DNA from: Paracoccus sp. (in: a-proteobacteria)
Lineage (GTDB): Bacteria > Pseudomonadota > Alphaproteobacteria > Rhodobacterales > Rhodobacteraceae
Direction of reading: 5' to 3'
Assembly: GCF_030538695.1 (NCBI RefSeq)
Contig: NZ_JAUNTN010000019.1
Coordinates: 1-64,000 of the forward strand
DNA: 64,000 nucleotides
Below the pieces are notes generated by a model that was not told where the DNA came from, made no database searches, and saw only the letters and a list, made by a program, of their open reading frames with translations. The translations under genes and the position numbers were made by a program. Positions 25,472 through 34,872 of this stretch are shown one piece after another. Position 1 is the first letter of the stretch. Every line of letters starts with the position of its first letter.

Positions 25472-27097
25472 GTGCCATCCCGCCCTTCGCCTCTTGCGCC
25501 GCTGAAACACCCGCAATTCCGTATGTTGTGGTCGGCCATGCTGGTGTCCAATTTCGGCGGCATGGTGCAGGCGGTCGGTGCGGCCTGGCTGATGACGCAA
25601 CTGACCGATTCGGCGACGCTGATTGCGCTGGTGCAGGCGTCGAACACGCTGCCGGTGATGATCTTTGCGCTGGCCGCCGGGGCGCTGGCCGATATTTTCG
25701 ACCGTCGCCGTTTGATCCTGATTGCGCAGTCCGGCATGGCGCTGGTGTCGGTTCTGCTGGCGGTGGCGGCTTTTGCGGGCTGGCTGAACCCGTTTCTGCT
25801 GCTGGGGTTCACCTTTCTGATCGGGCTGGGGCAGGCGATGAACAACCCGCCCTGGCAGGCGAGTATGCGCGACATCGTTCCGCGTCAGGACTTGCCGGCG
25901 GCCATCACGCTGAACTCGGTCGGGTTCAACATGATGCGCAGCGTTGGCCCGGCGATTGGCGGGATCATCACGGCGTTGTTCGGGGCAGCGGTGGCCTTTG
26001 CGGTGAATGCGGTCAGCTATCTGCCGCTGATCGGTGCGATCCTGCGCTGGCGGCCGCAGTATGAGCCGCCCACGACCAGCCCTGAACCCTTTGGCCCTGC
26101 CGTTGCTGCCGGGCTGCGCTATGTGGCGCTGTCGCCCAATCTGGTGCGGGTTCTGGCGCGGGGGGCGCTGTTCGGGTTTGCCTCAATCGTGGTGCTGTCG
26201 CTGCTGCCGCTTGTGGCGAAATCCCACCCCGAGGGCGGCTCGCTGTTCTTTGGCATCCTGATGGGCTGCTATGGTATCGGCGCGATCATCGGCGCGGGGC
26301 TGAACCCGCTGATCCGCGAGAGGTTCAGCAATGAAACCATCGTGCAGCTTGCCTTTACCGGCTTTGCGCTGGCTGCCGGGGTGCTGGCGCTGACGGGCAG
26401 CATGTGGCTGCACGCGCTGGCGATTGTTCCGGCAGGGATCAGTTGGGTGCTGGCGCTGTCGCTGTTCAACGTGACGGTGCAGCTTTCGACGCCGCGCTGG
26501 GTGGTGGCGCGGGCGCTGGCGCTGTATCAGACGGCGGTGTTTGGCGGTATGGCGGCGGGGTCTTGGGTTTGGGGCGCGGTCGCCAGCGCCTATGGCTGGC
26601 AGGCGGCGCTTGGCGCGGCGGCGCTGGTGCTGCTGGCGGGGGCGCTGATCGGCTTCTGGTTCCGCCAGCCCGAGTTCTCATCGCTGGATCTGGACCCGGT
26701 GAACCGCTTCAAGGCGCCCGCGCTTGGGCTGGACCTGCAAGGTCGCTCGGGGCCGATTTTCGTGATGGTGGATTATCAGATTGACCCGGCCGACGTGCCG
26801 CAGTTTCTGGCGCTGATGCAGCGCCGCCGCGCGATCCGCCGCCGGGACGGCGCCCGGAACTGGGCCTTGCTGCGCGATCTTGAGCATCCGCAGATGTGGT
26901 CAGAAAGCTATCACATCGCCACCTGGGATGAATACATCCGCCACAACCTGCGCCGCACCAAATCCGATGCGGGCGTGACCGAGGCCCTGCGCGCCCTGCA
27001 CCGGGGCGAAGGCCCGCCGCTGGTGCATCGCATGATCGAACGTCACAACGTCACCCCGCAGGATGACGTGCCGCTGGTGGGCAAGATGAATGTTTAA
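25472..27097 (+). CDS. MFS transporter (MFS_3/EntS-like) with C-terminal soluble domain
   Basis: A 541-residue protein. About 400 residues form 12 membrane helices with the MFS loop ALADIFDRRRLILIAQ. The remaining ~120 residues are soluble: MVDYQIDPADVPQFLALMQR, NWALLRDLEHPQMWSESYHI and ATWDEYIRHNLRRT. This tail resembles an antibiotic-biosynthesis-monooxygenase-like ferredoxin fold seen in this MFS_3 subfamily. GTG at 25472 is preferred because AAGGA precedes it; an ATG at 25376 would add 32 residues inside the divergent promoter region. Substrate unknown. The stop overlaps the convergent hisC-like stop. Confidence 0.85.
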   Translation: MPSRPSPLAPLKHPQFRMLWSAMLVSNFGGMVQAVGAAWLMTQLTDSATLIALVQASNTLPVMIFALAAGALADIFDRRRLILIAQSGMALVSVLLAVAAFAGWLNPFLLLGFTFLIGLGQAMNNPPWQASMRDIVPRQDLPAAITLNSVGFNMMRSVGPAIGGIITALFGAAVAFAVNAVSYLPLIGAILRWRPQYEPPTTSPEPFGPAVAAGLRYVALSPNLVRVLARGALFGFASIVVLSLLPLVAKSHPEGGSLFFGILMGCYGIGAIIGAGLNPLIRERFSNETIVQLAFTGFALAAGVLALTGSMWLHALAIVPAGISWVLALSLFNVTVQLSTPRWVVARALALYQTAVFGGMAAGSWVWGAVASAYGWQAALGAAALVLLAGALIGFWFRQPEFSSLDLDPVNRFKAPALGLDLQGRSGPIFVMVDYQIDPADVPQFLALMQRRRAIRRRDGARNWALLRDLEHPQMWSESYHIATWDEYIRHNLRRTKSDAGVTEALRALHRGEGPPLVHRMIERHNVTPQDDVPLVGKMNV

Positions 27098-28200
27098 CCC
27101 GCTGCGGCGATGGCCTTGGGCAGCGCCTCGGCCAGCGCGTCAAGCTCTGCCTGTGGGCCGGTGCTGATCCGCAGGCAGCGATCCATCGGCGCGACAAAGG
27201 GCATCCGGACGAAAATATCCCGTGCAGTCAGCTCCGCCAGAACGCGCCGGGCATGGTCGCCGTCGCGGCCCATGTCGATACAGACGAAATTGGTGGCGGA
27301 TGGCAGCGCCTTCAGTCCGTTTTCCGCCGCGATTGCAGCAATCCGGTCGCGGGTGGTGGTCACGCTGGCGATGATATGGGTCAGCCAGTCCTGATCCTGC
27401 AAAGCCGCCAGCGCGCCCACCTGCGCAATGCGATTCACGCCGAAATGGTTGCGGATACGATCAAAGCCCGCAATCAGGTCGGGGTGGCCGATGGCATAGC
27501 CGATCCGTGCGCCTGCCATGCCGTAAGCCTTTGAAAAAGTGCGGAACCGGATTGTGCGAGGGTCATCGGCGGCGATGCGGGCCTGCGCCTGATGCGGAGC
27601 GAATTCGGCATAGGCTTCGTCCAGCACCAGCAGCCCGCTTTCCGGCAGATGGTCCAGGATCGCCTCGATCTCGGTGCCGGGGACAAAGCTGCCCATCGGG
27701 TTGTCCGGGTTCGCCAGATAGGTCAGCCGCGCCCCCACCTGACGGGCGCGTTCGGCCAGCGCCTGCGGGTCTTCGTGATCGTCGCGGTAAGGCACCTTAT
27801 GCAGCACCCCGCCAAAGCCTGCGACGTGATAGTTGAACGTCGGGTAAGCCCCGTCCGAGGTCACGACCGCATCGCCCGGCGCAATCATCAGCCGCACCAG
27901 CAGGCCAAGCAGCCCGTCGATGCCTTCGCCCACCATCACCGATTCCGGCGTGACCCGGTGATGCGCGGCCAGCGCGTGCCGCAGGTCGTGATTATCCGGG
28001 TCGCCGTATTTCCAGACCTCGGCCGCCGCCTGCGCCATCGCTGCGACCGCACGGGGCGAGGGGCCAAAGCCCAGCTCATTCGCGCCAAGCCGGGCGCGGA
28101 ACGGGGCGCCCCGGCGGCGCTCCAGCGTTTCGGGGCCGGTGAAGGGGACGGTTGCGGGCAGGCCCGACGGGATCGGGGCGAAATCAGGGATGCGGGTCAT
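27094..28200 (-). CDS. Pyridoxal-phosphate aminotransferase, HisC-like
   Basis: A 368-residue class I/II aminotransferase closest in pattern to histidinol-phosphate aminotransferase. The PLP lysine is in RFRTFSKAYGMAGARIGYAI. Other conserved segments are RLGANELGFGPSP, YLANPDNPMGS and LLVLDEAYAEFAP. No other his genes are near. It sits downstream of a stand-alone Lrp ligand-binding domain gene and a MATE pump, so it may be a paralogue acting on another amino acid. The gap to the upstream gene is 7 bp. The stop codons of this gene and the convergent MFS gene overlap. Confidence 0.88.
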   Translation of the reverse strand: MTRIPDFAPIPSGLPATVPFTGPETLERRRGAPFRARLGANELGFGPSPRAVAAMAQAAAEVWKYGDPDNHDLRHALAAHHRVTPESVMVGEGIDGLLGLLVRLMIAPGDAVVTSDGAYPTFNYHVAGFGGVLHKVPYRDDHEDPQALAERARQVGARLTYLANPDNPMGSFVPGTEIEAILDHLPESGLLVLDEAYAEFAPHQAQARIAADDPRTIRFRTFSKAYGMAGARIGYAIGHPDLIAGFDRIRNHFGVNRIAQVGALAALQDQDWLTHIIASVTTTRDRIAAIAAENGLKALPSATNFVCIDMGRDGDHARRVLAELTARDIFVRMPFVAPMDRCLRISTGPQAELDALAEALPKAIAAAG

Positions 28201-28207
28201 GTGTCTG

Positions 28208-28444
28208 TCAGAAGGTTTTGAAGGTGATCGTCGTCAAGGTGCGCGCGATGCCGGGGATGCCGAACAGCGCCCCATTCAGAAACAGCCCGGTATCCTGATC
28301 TTCGGGGATATAGACCTTGGCCAGCAGGTCGTAATCACCCGATGTCGAATAGAGTTCCGAGACGACCTCGCGGCTATAGATTTCTTCGGCCACGGCATAG
28401 GTCTGGCCGGGCTGGCAGCGGATCTGGACAAAGACGGGGCGCAT
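28208..28444 (-). CDS. Stand-alone Lrp/AsnC ligand-binding (RAM) domain protein
   Basis: A 78-residue protein consisting only of the alpha-beta effector-binding/oligomerisation domain of Lrp/AsnC regulators: MRPVFVQIRCQPGQTYAVAE, SELYSTSGDYDLLAKVYI and a final ARTLTTITFKTF. There is no helix-turn-helix. Such SraA/stand-alone RAM proteins bind amino acids and may modulate Lrp partners or enzymes. It precedes the hisC-like gene by 7 bp, suggesting that it senses an amino acid related to that enzyme (inference). Confidence 0.9.
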   Translation of the reverse strand: MRPVFVQIRCQPGQTYAVAEEIYSREVVSELYSTSGDYDLLAKVYIPEDQDTGLFLNGALFGIPGIARTLTTITFKTF

Positions 28445-28479
28445 GGCGGGCCTTTCAACGGGGCGTTTGCGCCGTCAGG

Positions 28480-29856
28480 TTAGCCCGCCTGTCGTGGCGG
28501 GGTCCAGTCCCCCCGCGCCCACCCGCGCCAGAACCGGCGCAGCAGCAGGACGGCGGCGATAATCAACCCCACCAGCAGCCCCATCCATAACCCTTGCGGG
28601 CCAAAGCCAAAGGTAAAGGCGAACAGATAGCCCGCAGGCAGGCCAATGATCCAATAGGCAATGCTGGCGATCATCATGGGCACCGCCGTATCCTGCACGC
28701 CCCGCAACAAGCCCATGGCCGCAACCTGCGTGCCATCGGCAAGCTGGAACAGACCGGCCCAAAACATCAGGATCACCGCCGTTGAAATAATCACCGGGGT
28801 TTGCGGGTTGGTGCTATCCAGATACAACGCGATGATCGGGCCGGGCGTCAGGATGAACACCGCCGCCGTCAGTGCCGAAAAAGCGACCGCCAGCCAGATC
28901 ACGGTGCGGGCGGCCTCGGCCATGCCCTGCTTGTCGCCAAGCCCCTGCATCTGGCCGATGCGAATGGTGGCGGCATTGCCAAGTCCAAGCGGCACCATGA
29001 AGGTCAGTGAGGCGACTTGCAGCGCGATCCCATGCGCGGCCAGCTCGATCTTGCCGATCCAGCCCATCATAATGTTGGTGCCGGTGAACATCCCCGCCTC
29101 GGCCAGCATCGCCAGCCCGACCGGCAGACCCAGCATGAACACCTGGCGCATGGCCAGCCAGTCTGGTTTCCAGAATCGCACCAGCAGCGCGTATTTCCGT
29201 GCCGCAGGCAGCCAGACAGCATAGCCGACCATAATCGCAAGTTGCGCCCATTGGGTGATCAGGCTGGCGATGGCCGCGCCCTGCACGCCCATTTCCGGCG
29301 CACCAAGATTGCCAAAGATCAGCACCCAGTTCAGGAACACGTTGACGGGCAGTCCCGCCACCGTCAGCCACAGTACGAATTGCGTCCGCCCAAGCGCCGC
29401 CAGATAGCTGGTCAGCGTCGCCCCGCCCAAGGCGGCGAACAGGGCGATGGCAATGATGCGGTTATAGTCCTGCGCCAGCGCCGCCAGTTCCGGGTTCTGA
29501 CCAAAAGCAACCAGAATCGGCCCGGACCACCACATGAATGGCAGGCACAAGGTCGAATGGATGATCGACAGCCACAGTGCCATGCGGGTGGCACGGCGGA
29601 CCTCGACCTCATCATCACGGGCAATGGCGGCGGCAATCACGCCCATGACGCTGAAGCCGTAGCCCGCACCCAACAGGAAAAAGATGAAATAGACCGAGTT
29701 GGCCAGCACCAGCGCGGCCAGTTCGTCCACGCCATACCAGCCGATCATAATTGTATCGGCCACGCCAATCAGCATCCGTGCGATATGACTGCCGATCAGC
29801 GGCAGGCCAATCGACAGGGTTGCGATCAGGTGAGGGCGATAGCGTTGCATATCCAT
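28480..29856 (-). CDS. MATE family efflux transporter
   Basis: A 458-residue, 12-helix inner-membrane exporter of the MATE (NorM-like) family. Seen: N-terminal IATLSIGLPLIGSHIARMLI then GVADTIMIGWYGVDELAALV, and the second-half equivalent LGLPVGLAMLAEAGMFTGTN. It is driven by Na+ or H+; substrates are probably cationic drugs or metabolites. The start at 29856 (MDMQRYRPHL) is chosen. The open frame continues upstream into an intergenic repeat whose translation (SPNIPAGGS) is spurious. It may lead the transcript with the RAM-domain and hisC-like genes. Confidence 0.92.
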   Translation of the reverse strand: MDMQRYRPHLIATLSIGLPLIGSHIARMLIGVADTIMIGWYGVDELAALVLANSVYFIFFLLGAGYGFSVMGVIAAAIARDDEVEVRRATRMALWLSIIHSTLCLPFMWWSGPILVAFGQNPELAALAQDYNRIIAIALFAALGGATLTSYLAALGRTQFVLWLTVAGLPVNVFLNWVLIFGNLGAPEMGVQGAAIASLITQWAQLAIMVGYAVWLPAARKYALLVRFWKPDWLAMRQVFMLGLPVGLAMLAEAGMFTGTNIMMGWIGKIELAAHGIALQVASLTFMVPLGLGNAATIRIGQMQGLGDKQGMAEAARTVIWLAVAFSALTAAVFILTPGPIIALYLDSTNPQTPVIISTAVILMFWAGLFQLADGTQVAAMGLLRGVQDTAVPMMIASIAYWIIGLPAGYLFAFTFGFGPQGLWMGLLVGLIIAAVLLLRRFWRGWARGDWTPPRQAG

Positions 29857-29930
29857 GCGCCGCCCATAGCCCGGCAAGGTGGCGGGCGGCAAGGCTCTTG
29901 TGGCGAGGCTGCGCCGGCGGCGCGGGCAGG

Positions 29931-29963
29931 AGCCTCCGGCGGGGATATTTGGGGACAAAAGAT
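29931..29963. repeat. Intergenic GGATATTT mosaic element, copy 5 (GACAAAAGAT type)
   Basis: Reads AGCCTCCGGCGGGGATATTT then GGGGACAAAAGAT on the plus strand, between the minus-strand ycjF stop (29974) and the MATE start. Its reverse translation creates the false N-terminus MSPNIPAGGS. Confidence 0.8.
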
Positions 29964-29973
29964 GGTGCGGGCG

Positions 29974-31026
29974 TCAGTCCTGACCGAACAAACCTTTCAG
30001 CCCGCGTGACAGCAGGTTGCCGACCTTGGGCCGGGGTTGCTGGATAAAGGGCAGCGGGCGGCAGACCTCCATCGCGGCGATGCCGACGCGGGCGGTCAGG
30101 GCGCCATTGACTACGCCTTCACCAAAGCGGCGGCTGATCTTGGCCAGCGCCCCGCCGCCGGCGATGGTGTGGATCAGGTCGTCGCCTGCGGCTACGGCGC
30201 CGGTGGCGATCAGGTGGGTCATCACGGTTCGGGCCAGCCGCCAGCCGCCGACAGCACCGGCGCGGCCGCCGTAGATTTCCGCGATGCGGCGGATCATCCG
30301 CAGGTTTGCTGCCAGCGCCGCCAGCACATCGGCCAGCGCCAGCGGGATCAGTGCCGTTGCGGCGGCGACGGTGCGGGCGGCGGCCTCAATCTCGCGCCGG
30401 GCGGCCTGGTCCAGCGGAGTCAGCAGGTCGGCTTCTGCCGCCGACAACAGGCTGTGGGCGTCGTAGCTGCTGGTCAGATGTTCGGCCAGCCGGGCGCGGC
30501 CCCAGTCCATTTCCGGGCGTTTGTGGTAAAGCCGGTCCAGATCCTGCACGACGGATTTTGCGGCCTGCGCATTATCATCGGCCAGCGCCGTGCCTGCCTT
30601 GCGTTGCAGCCGGTCCAACTGGCCAAATCGCGCCCAAGCCCGGTATTCGCGCCACGCCATCGCCAGCGCCGCCAGCGCGAAACCGGCGAACAGTGCGACC
30701 CCGATCCAGCCAAGCAGCGGATAGCGGGTCAGCAGATTATTGATGAACTCCAGCGCGGCGACGGAGAGCAGAAAGGTCAGCAGCGCCGCGCCGGTGTTCA
30801 GGAAGAACCGCGTCAGCCGTGAGGGCGGGCGCGACACCAGCCGGGCGACCATTTCCATGGTGCGCGGGCGGGGCAGGGCGTCCGGGGCGTCCTCGACCGG
30901 GGGCGCATCGGCGGGCGAGGGTGCATCGCCACTCAGGTCGTGCCGGGGTTGTGGGCGGCTGGTGGTGGCCGGGGCGTCCAGCTCGATCAGGACAGGGCGG
31001 CGCATATTTGGGGTATCGTCGGTCAC
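29974..31026 (-). CDS. ycjF: YcjF/TIGR01620 family inner-membrane protein
   Basis: A 350-residue protein with a proline-rich acidic N-terminus (~60 residues), two membrane segments (FFLNTGAALLTFLLSVAALE and LLGWIGVALFAGFALAALAM), then a DUF697-like C-terminal half with ALADVLAALAANLRMIRRIAE and AAMEVCRPLPFIQQPRPKVG. In E. coli ycjF follows ycjX in the phage-shock region. Here it overlaps the ycjX stop by ATGA. No pspABC genes are present. Molecular function unknown; envelope stress is the usual context. Confidence 0.9.
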   Translation of the reverse strand: MTDDTPNMRRPVLIELDAPATTSRPQPRHDLSGDAPSPADAPPVEDAPDALPRPRTMEMVARLVSRPPSRLTRFFLNTGAALLTFLLSVAALEFINNLLTRYPLLGWIGVALFAGFALAALAMAWREYRAWARFGQLDRLQRKAGTALADDNAQAAKSVVQDLDRLYHKRPEMDWGRARLAEHLTSSYDAHSLLSAAEADLLTPLDQAARREIEAAARTVAAATALIPLALADVLAALAANLRMIRRIAEIYGGRAGAVGGWRLARTVMTHLIATGAVAAGDDLIHTIAGGGALAKISRRFGEGVVNGALTARVGIAAMEVCRPLPFIQQPRPKVGNLLSRGLKGLFGQD

Positions 31027-32387
31027 AGGCGGTCTCCGATCAGGAACTCGGCGGCGCGATCAAGGCGGATATGGGGCGGGCCGTCGCCGGGTTTCAGCGT
31101 CGAAGGTGCGGGGGCAAAGGACATGATCGAATAATCGCCGTCCAGCCAGCGGGTCGCGCCGCGCCGTGCCGGGGCCAGCAATTCCGCCGGGTCGGCGGGC
31201 AACTCGCCGGGGTAAAGCGCCGCCTGCCGCCCGTCCATCAGCCGTCCGCGCACGGCGGGCAGGTCGTGGCCGTCCTGCTGGATCATGTCCTCGGTCGTGG
31301 TGCGCAGGGCGGCGATGGCGATGGCCTCGGTCCGGGCGCCGGAAAAATCGGCGCGGTCACGGGCTTCACGCAGCAGGGCTGTCAGAATCGCCGTCAGGCG
31401 CGGGTGCTGGATATGGTGCAGGTGGTCGGCCTTGGTCGCGGCGAACAGGATGCGTTCGACCCGGCGGGTGCCGAGAAGCTGCGCCAGCCAGCCCGCCCGG
31501 CCGGGGCGGAAAGCGGTCAGGATGTCAGCCATGGCGCGGCGCATATCCTCGACCGCCTGCGGGCCGTTGTGGATCGCGCCCAACACGTCCATCAGCACCA
31601 CCTGACGGTCGATGCGGGCGAAATGGTCACGAAAGAACGGGCGCACCACGTGGGATTTATAGGCATCAAAGCGGCGCGACATCTCGCGGTAGAATGGGGT
31701 TTTCGCGGCGGGCATCGGGGCGAAGGTCAGCGCGGGCGAACCGTCCATCTCTCCCGGCAGCAAGAACCGGCCGGGGGTGCAGTCGGACCAGCCCGCATCG
31801 CGGGCGGCGTGCAGATGCGCGGTATAGGCGGCGGTCAGCGCCTGCGCGGCGGGTTCCGCAAAAGCATCGGGTGCGGCAGCCAGCGCGGCCATGAACGCAT
31901 CTGCGCCGGGGCGGCCCTGCATCCGGGTCAGCACCTCGTCAGACCATTCGGCATAGGTCTTGTCCATCAGCCGCAGGTCCAGCAGCCATTCGCCCGGATA
32001 ATCGACAATATCCAGATGCACCGTGCGCGGCCCGGTCAGCCCGAACCAGCCGCGTGGTTGCAGGCGCAGGGACAGGCGCAACTGGCTGACGTGACGGGTG
32101 CCTTCGGGCCAGAAGGGTTCCGGCCCGGTCATCGCGGCCAGATGGTTTTCAAAGTCGAACCGTGGCACGGTATCGTCGGGCTGCGGTTGCAGATAGGCCG
32201 CCGTCAGCGTGCCATCCGCCGCCGCGCGCAGCGCGTGCATCCGGCCCCGGTCCAGCAGATTGGCCACCAGCGAGGTGATGAACACCGTCTTTCCCGCCCG
32301 GCTGAGGCCGGTCACACCCAGCCGGATCACCGGATCGCCAAGCCCGATGGCCGAGATCGCGCCTTCGGTCAAATCGCTAAGCCGCAT
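31023..32387 (-). CDS. ycjX: YcjX family GTP-binding protein (DUF463)
   Basis: A 454-residue P-loop protein. Walker A is RLGVTGLSRAGKTVFITSL, the switch/Walker B region is VHLDIVDYPGEWLLDLRLMD, and a base-recognition-like LFAATKADHLHH sits further on. This is the conserved YcjX layout, a family shown structurally to bind guanine nucleotides. The start at 32387 (MRLSDLTEGAISAIGLGDP) follows AAGGGGC. The extra upstream codons in frame are not conserved-looking and approach the divergent hrpB. It is coupled to ycjF by ATGA. Confidence 0.92.
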   Translation of the reverse strand: MRLSDLTEGAISAIGLGDPVIRLGVTGLSRAGKTVFITSLVANLLDRGRMHALRAAADGTLTAAYLQPQPDDTVPRFDFENHLAAMTGPEPFWPEGTRHVSQLRLSLRLQPRGWFGLTGPRTVHLDIVDYPGEWLLDLRLMDKTYAEWSDEVLTRMQGRPGADAFMAALAAAPDAFAEPAAQALTAAYTAHLHAARDAGWSDCTPGRFLLPGEMDGSPALTFAPMPAAKTPFYREMSRRFDAYKSHVVRPFFRDHFARIDRQVVLMDVLGAIHNGPQAVEDMRRAMADILTAFRPGRAGWLAQLLGTRRVERILFAATKADHLHHIQHPRLTAILTALLREARDRADFSGARTEAIAIAALRTTTEDMIQQDGHDLPAVRGRLMDGRQAALYPGELPADPAELLAPARRGATRWLDGDYSIMSFAPAPSTLKPGDGPPHIRLDRAAEFLIGDRL

Positions 32388-32468
32388 TTCTGCCCCTTTC
32401 ACTTCGCCTGCAAGATAGGCGTGACCGCGCCCGTTGTGTAGGGGCGGGGCCTGCGCCATAACCTGCGC

Positions 32469-34850
32469 ATGTCTAACGCTTTACCCATTGATCCGGTTCT
32501 GCCCGAACTTGTCGCCGCGCTGGTGGCGCAGGGGCGTGCGGTGCTGGTCGCGCCGCCGGGGGCGGGCAAGACCACGCGGGTGCCGTTGGCGCTGCTGGAT
32601 ACGGTGCCGGGCAAAATCGTGATGCTGGAGCCGCGCCGCCTTGCCGCCCGCGCCGCAGCCGAGCGGCTGGCCGAGGCCTTGGGCGAGGCCCCTGGTGCGC
32701 GTGTCGGTTATCGGATGCGCGGCGAATCCGTGGCGGGCAGCCGGATTGAGGTCGTGACCGAGGGCATCCTGACCCGGATGATCCAATCCGCGCCCGACCT
32801 GCCCGGCGTCGGCTGCGTGATCTTTGACGAGTTCCACGAGCGCAGTCTGAACGCCGACCTTGGCCTGGCCCTGCTGATCGAAGCCCGTGCCGCCTTGCGT
32901 CCCGATCTGGCGCTGTTGGTGATGTCGGCCACGCTGGACGCCGCCCCGGTTGCGGCGCTGCTGGATGATGCGCCGGTGCTGGTCAGCGAGGGCCGCGCCT
33001 TTCCGGTGGAAACCCGCTGGCTGGACCGCCCCTTGCCCGCACAGGCCCGGCTGGAACCGGAAATGGCGCGGCTGATTGCTCAGGCTTTTGCGGAAACCGA
33101 AGGCACGATTCTGGCCTTTTTGCCGGGTGAGGGCGAGATCCGCCGTGTGGCGGCCGCGCTGGATCTGGATGCCGATGTGTTGCCGCTGTTTGGCGCGATG
33201 GACATTCGGGCGCAACGGGCGGCGCTGGCCCCTGCCGGGGTGCGGCGGCGGGTTGTGCTTGCGACCTCGATCGCGGAAACCTCGCTGACCATTCCGGGGG
33301 TGCGGGTGGTGGTGGATGCCGGACGGGCGCGGCGGGCGCGGTTCGATCCGGCCTCGGGCATGTCGCGGCTGGTGACGGAACGCGCCAGCAGGGCCGAGGC
33401 CGAACAGCGCCGTGGCCGCGCAGGCCGGGTCGCGCCGGGGGTGTGCTATCGCCTGTGGGCGCGGGCCGAGGAAGGCGCGATGCCCGCATTTGCCCCGCCC
33501 GAAATTGCCAGCGCGGATCTGACCGGGCTGGCGCTGGAGCTGGCGCAATGGGGGGCGGATGCCGCTGATTTGGCCTTTCTGACGCCGCCGCCCGAAGCCG
33601 CGCTGGCCGAGGCCCGCGCCCTGCTGGCCGACCTTGGGGCGCTGGATGCTGTGGGGCGGATCACCGACCATGGGCGGGTTCTGGCGGGGTTCCCGACGCA
33701 CCCACGGCTGGCGCATATGCTGGCCGTGGCGGGGCGGGGTGCGGCGGATCTGGCGGCGCTGCTGGCGGATCGTGACCCTTTGCGCGGTGACAGTGACCTG
33801 ATGCGGCGGCTGCGGGCCTTGCGCCAACCGCCTGCCGATGCCAACCGCGCCACGATTGAGCGTATCCGGGCCGAAGCCAAACGCCTGCGGGCGCTTGCGG
33901 ATAATGGCCCCGACCTGTCGCCGGGCGCAATGGCGGCCTTGGCCTATCCCGACCGGATTGGCCAGCGCCGCACTGGTGATGCGCCGCGCTATCTGCTGTC
34001 AGGCGGGCGTGGAGGGATTTTGCCCGAAGGTGAGGTCGGCGCGCCCTTTATCGTGGCGACCGACCTTGACGGCGCGGGGCGCGAGGCGCGGATCAGGCTG
34101 GCCTTGCCCGTGACCGAGGCCGAGCTGCGCGACCTGTTCCCCGACCGTATCGCCGCGCAAACCGTCTGCGCATGGTCCCGGCGCGAAGGCCGGGTGCTGA
34201 CCCGGCGGCAGGAACGGCTTGGGGCGCTGATCCTGTCCGACCGTCACGATGAAGGTGCCGACCCCGACGCGCTGGCCCGCGCCGCCTTTGACGGCTTGCG
34301 CGATATCGGCCTGCCCTGGACACCGGCAGCGGCCCGGCTGCGGGCGCGGATTGCGCTGTTCCCCGATGATCTGCCGCCGGTGGATGACGCCAGCCTGCTG
34401 GCCGACCCGGAATGGTTACTGCCGTGGTTGACCAAAGCCCGGACCCGCGCCGATCTGCGCGGTCTGGACCTGACCGAGCCGCTGAAAGCCCTGATCGGCT
34501 GGGAGGGGCAGCAGATGCTGGACCGGCTGGCGCCTGCGCATTTCACCAGCCCGCTGGGGCGCCGGGTGCCGATCGACTATGCAGGCGAGGCCCCCGCCAT
34601 CGAAATCCGCCTGCAAGAGATGTTCGGCACCACCTCGCATCCGGTGGTGGGCAGCCGCCGTGTGCCGCTGCGGGTCACGCTGCTGTCGCCGGGGCAAAAG
34701 CCGGTGCAGGTGACGACCGATATTCCGGGGTTTTGGGATACGTCCTATGCCGATGTGCGCAAGGACATGCGCGGCCGTTACCCGCGCCACCCATGGCCCG
34801 ACGATCCCCGGCAGGCGGACCCGACCTTGCGCACAAAGCCCCGAAGTTAG
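32469..34850 (+). CDS. hrpB: ATP-dependent helicase HrpB
   Basis: A 793-residue DEAH-type helicase. Seen: Walker A APPGAGKTTRVPLALLD, motif II as IFDEFHERS (DEFH variant typical of HrpB), motif III MSATLDA, motif VI RRGRAGRVAPGVCYRLW, and the HrpB-specific C-terminal domain with FTSPLGRRVPIDYAGEAPAI and VQVTTDIPGFWDTSYADVRK. Length is normal (~800-840). Its physiological RNA substrate is not well defined. It is divergent from ycjX and convergent with the deformylase pair. Confidence 0.96.
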   Translation: MSNALPIDPVLPELVAALVAQGRAVLVAPPGAGKTTRVPLALLDTVPGKIVMLEPRRLAARAAAERLAEALGEAPGARVGYRMRGESVAGSRIEVVTEGILTRMIQSAPDLPGVGCVIFDEFHERSLNADLGLALLIEARAALRPDLALLVMSATLDAAPVAALLDDAPVLVSEGRAFPVETRWLDRPLPAQARLEPEMARLIAQAFAETEGTILAFLPGEGEIRRVAAALDLDADVLPLFGAMDIRAQRAALAPAGVRRRVVLATSIAETSLTIPGVRVVVDAGRARRARFDPASGMSRLVTERASRAEAEQRRGRAGRVAPGVCYRLWARAEEGAMPAFAPPEIASADLTGLALELAQWGADAADLAFLTPPPEAALAEARALLADLGALDAVGRITDHGRVLAGFPTHPRLAHMLAVAGRGAADLAALLADRDPLRGDSDLMRRLRALRQPPADANRATIERIRAEAKRLRALADNGPDLSPGAMAALAYPDRIGQRRTGDAPRYLLSGGRGGILPEGEVGAPFIVATDLDGAGREARIRLALPVTEAELRDLFPDRIAAQTVCAWSRREGRVLTRRQERLGALILSDRHDEGADPDALARAAFDGLRDIGLPWTPAAARLRARIALFPDDLPPVDDASLLADPEWLLPWLTKARTRADLRGLDLTEPLKALIGWEGQQMLDRLAPAHFTSPLGRRVPIDYAGEAPAIEIRLQEMFGTTSHPVVGSRRVPLRVTLLSPGQKPVQVTTDIPGFWDTSYADVRKDMRGRYPRHPWPDDPRQADPTLRTKPRS

Positions 34851-34872
34851 GTGCCTGTGGCGGGCGCTGTAT

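Noticed and set aside
30819..32441. 540-codon plus-strand frame antisense to ycjX/ycjF
   Set aside because: Low-complexity shadow frame. The minus-strand genes have a Walker A motif and conserved YcjF segments.
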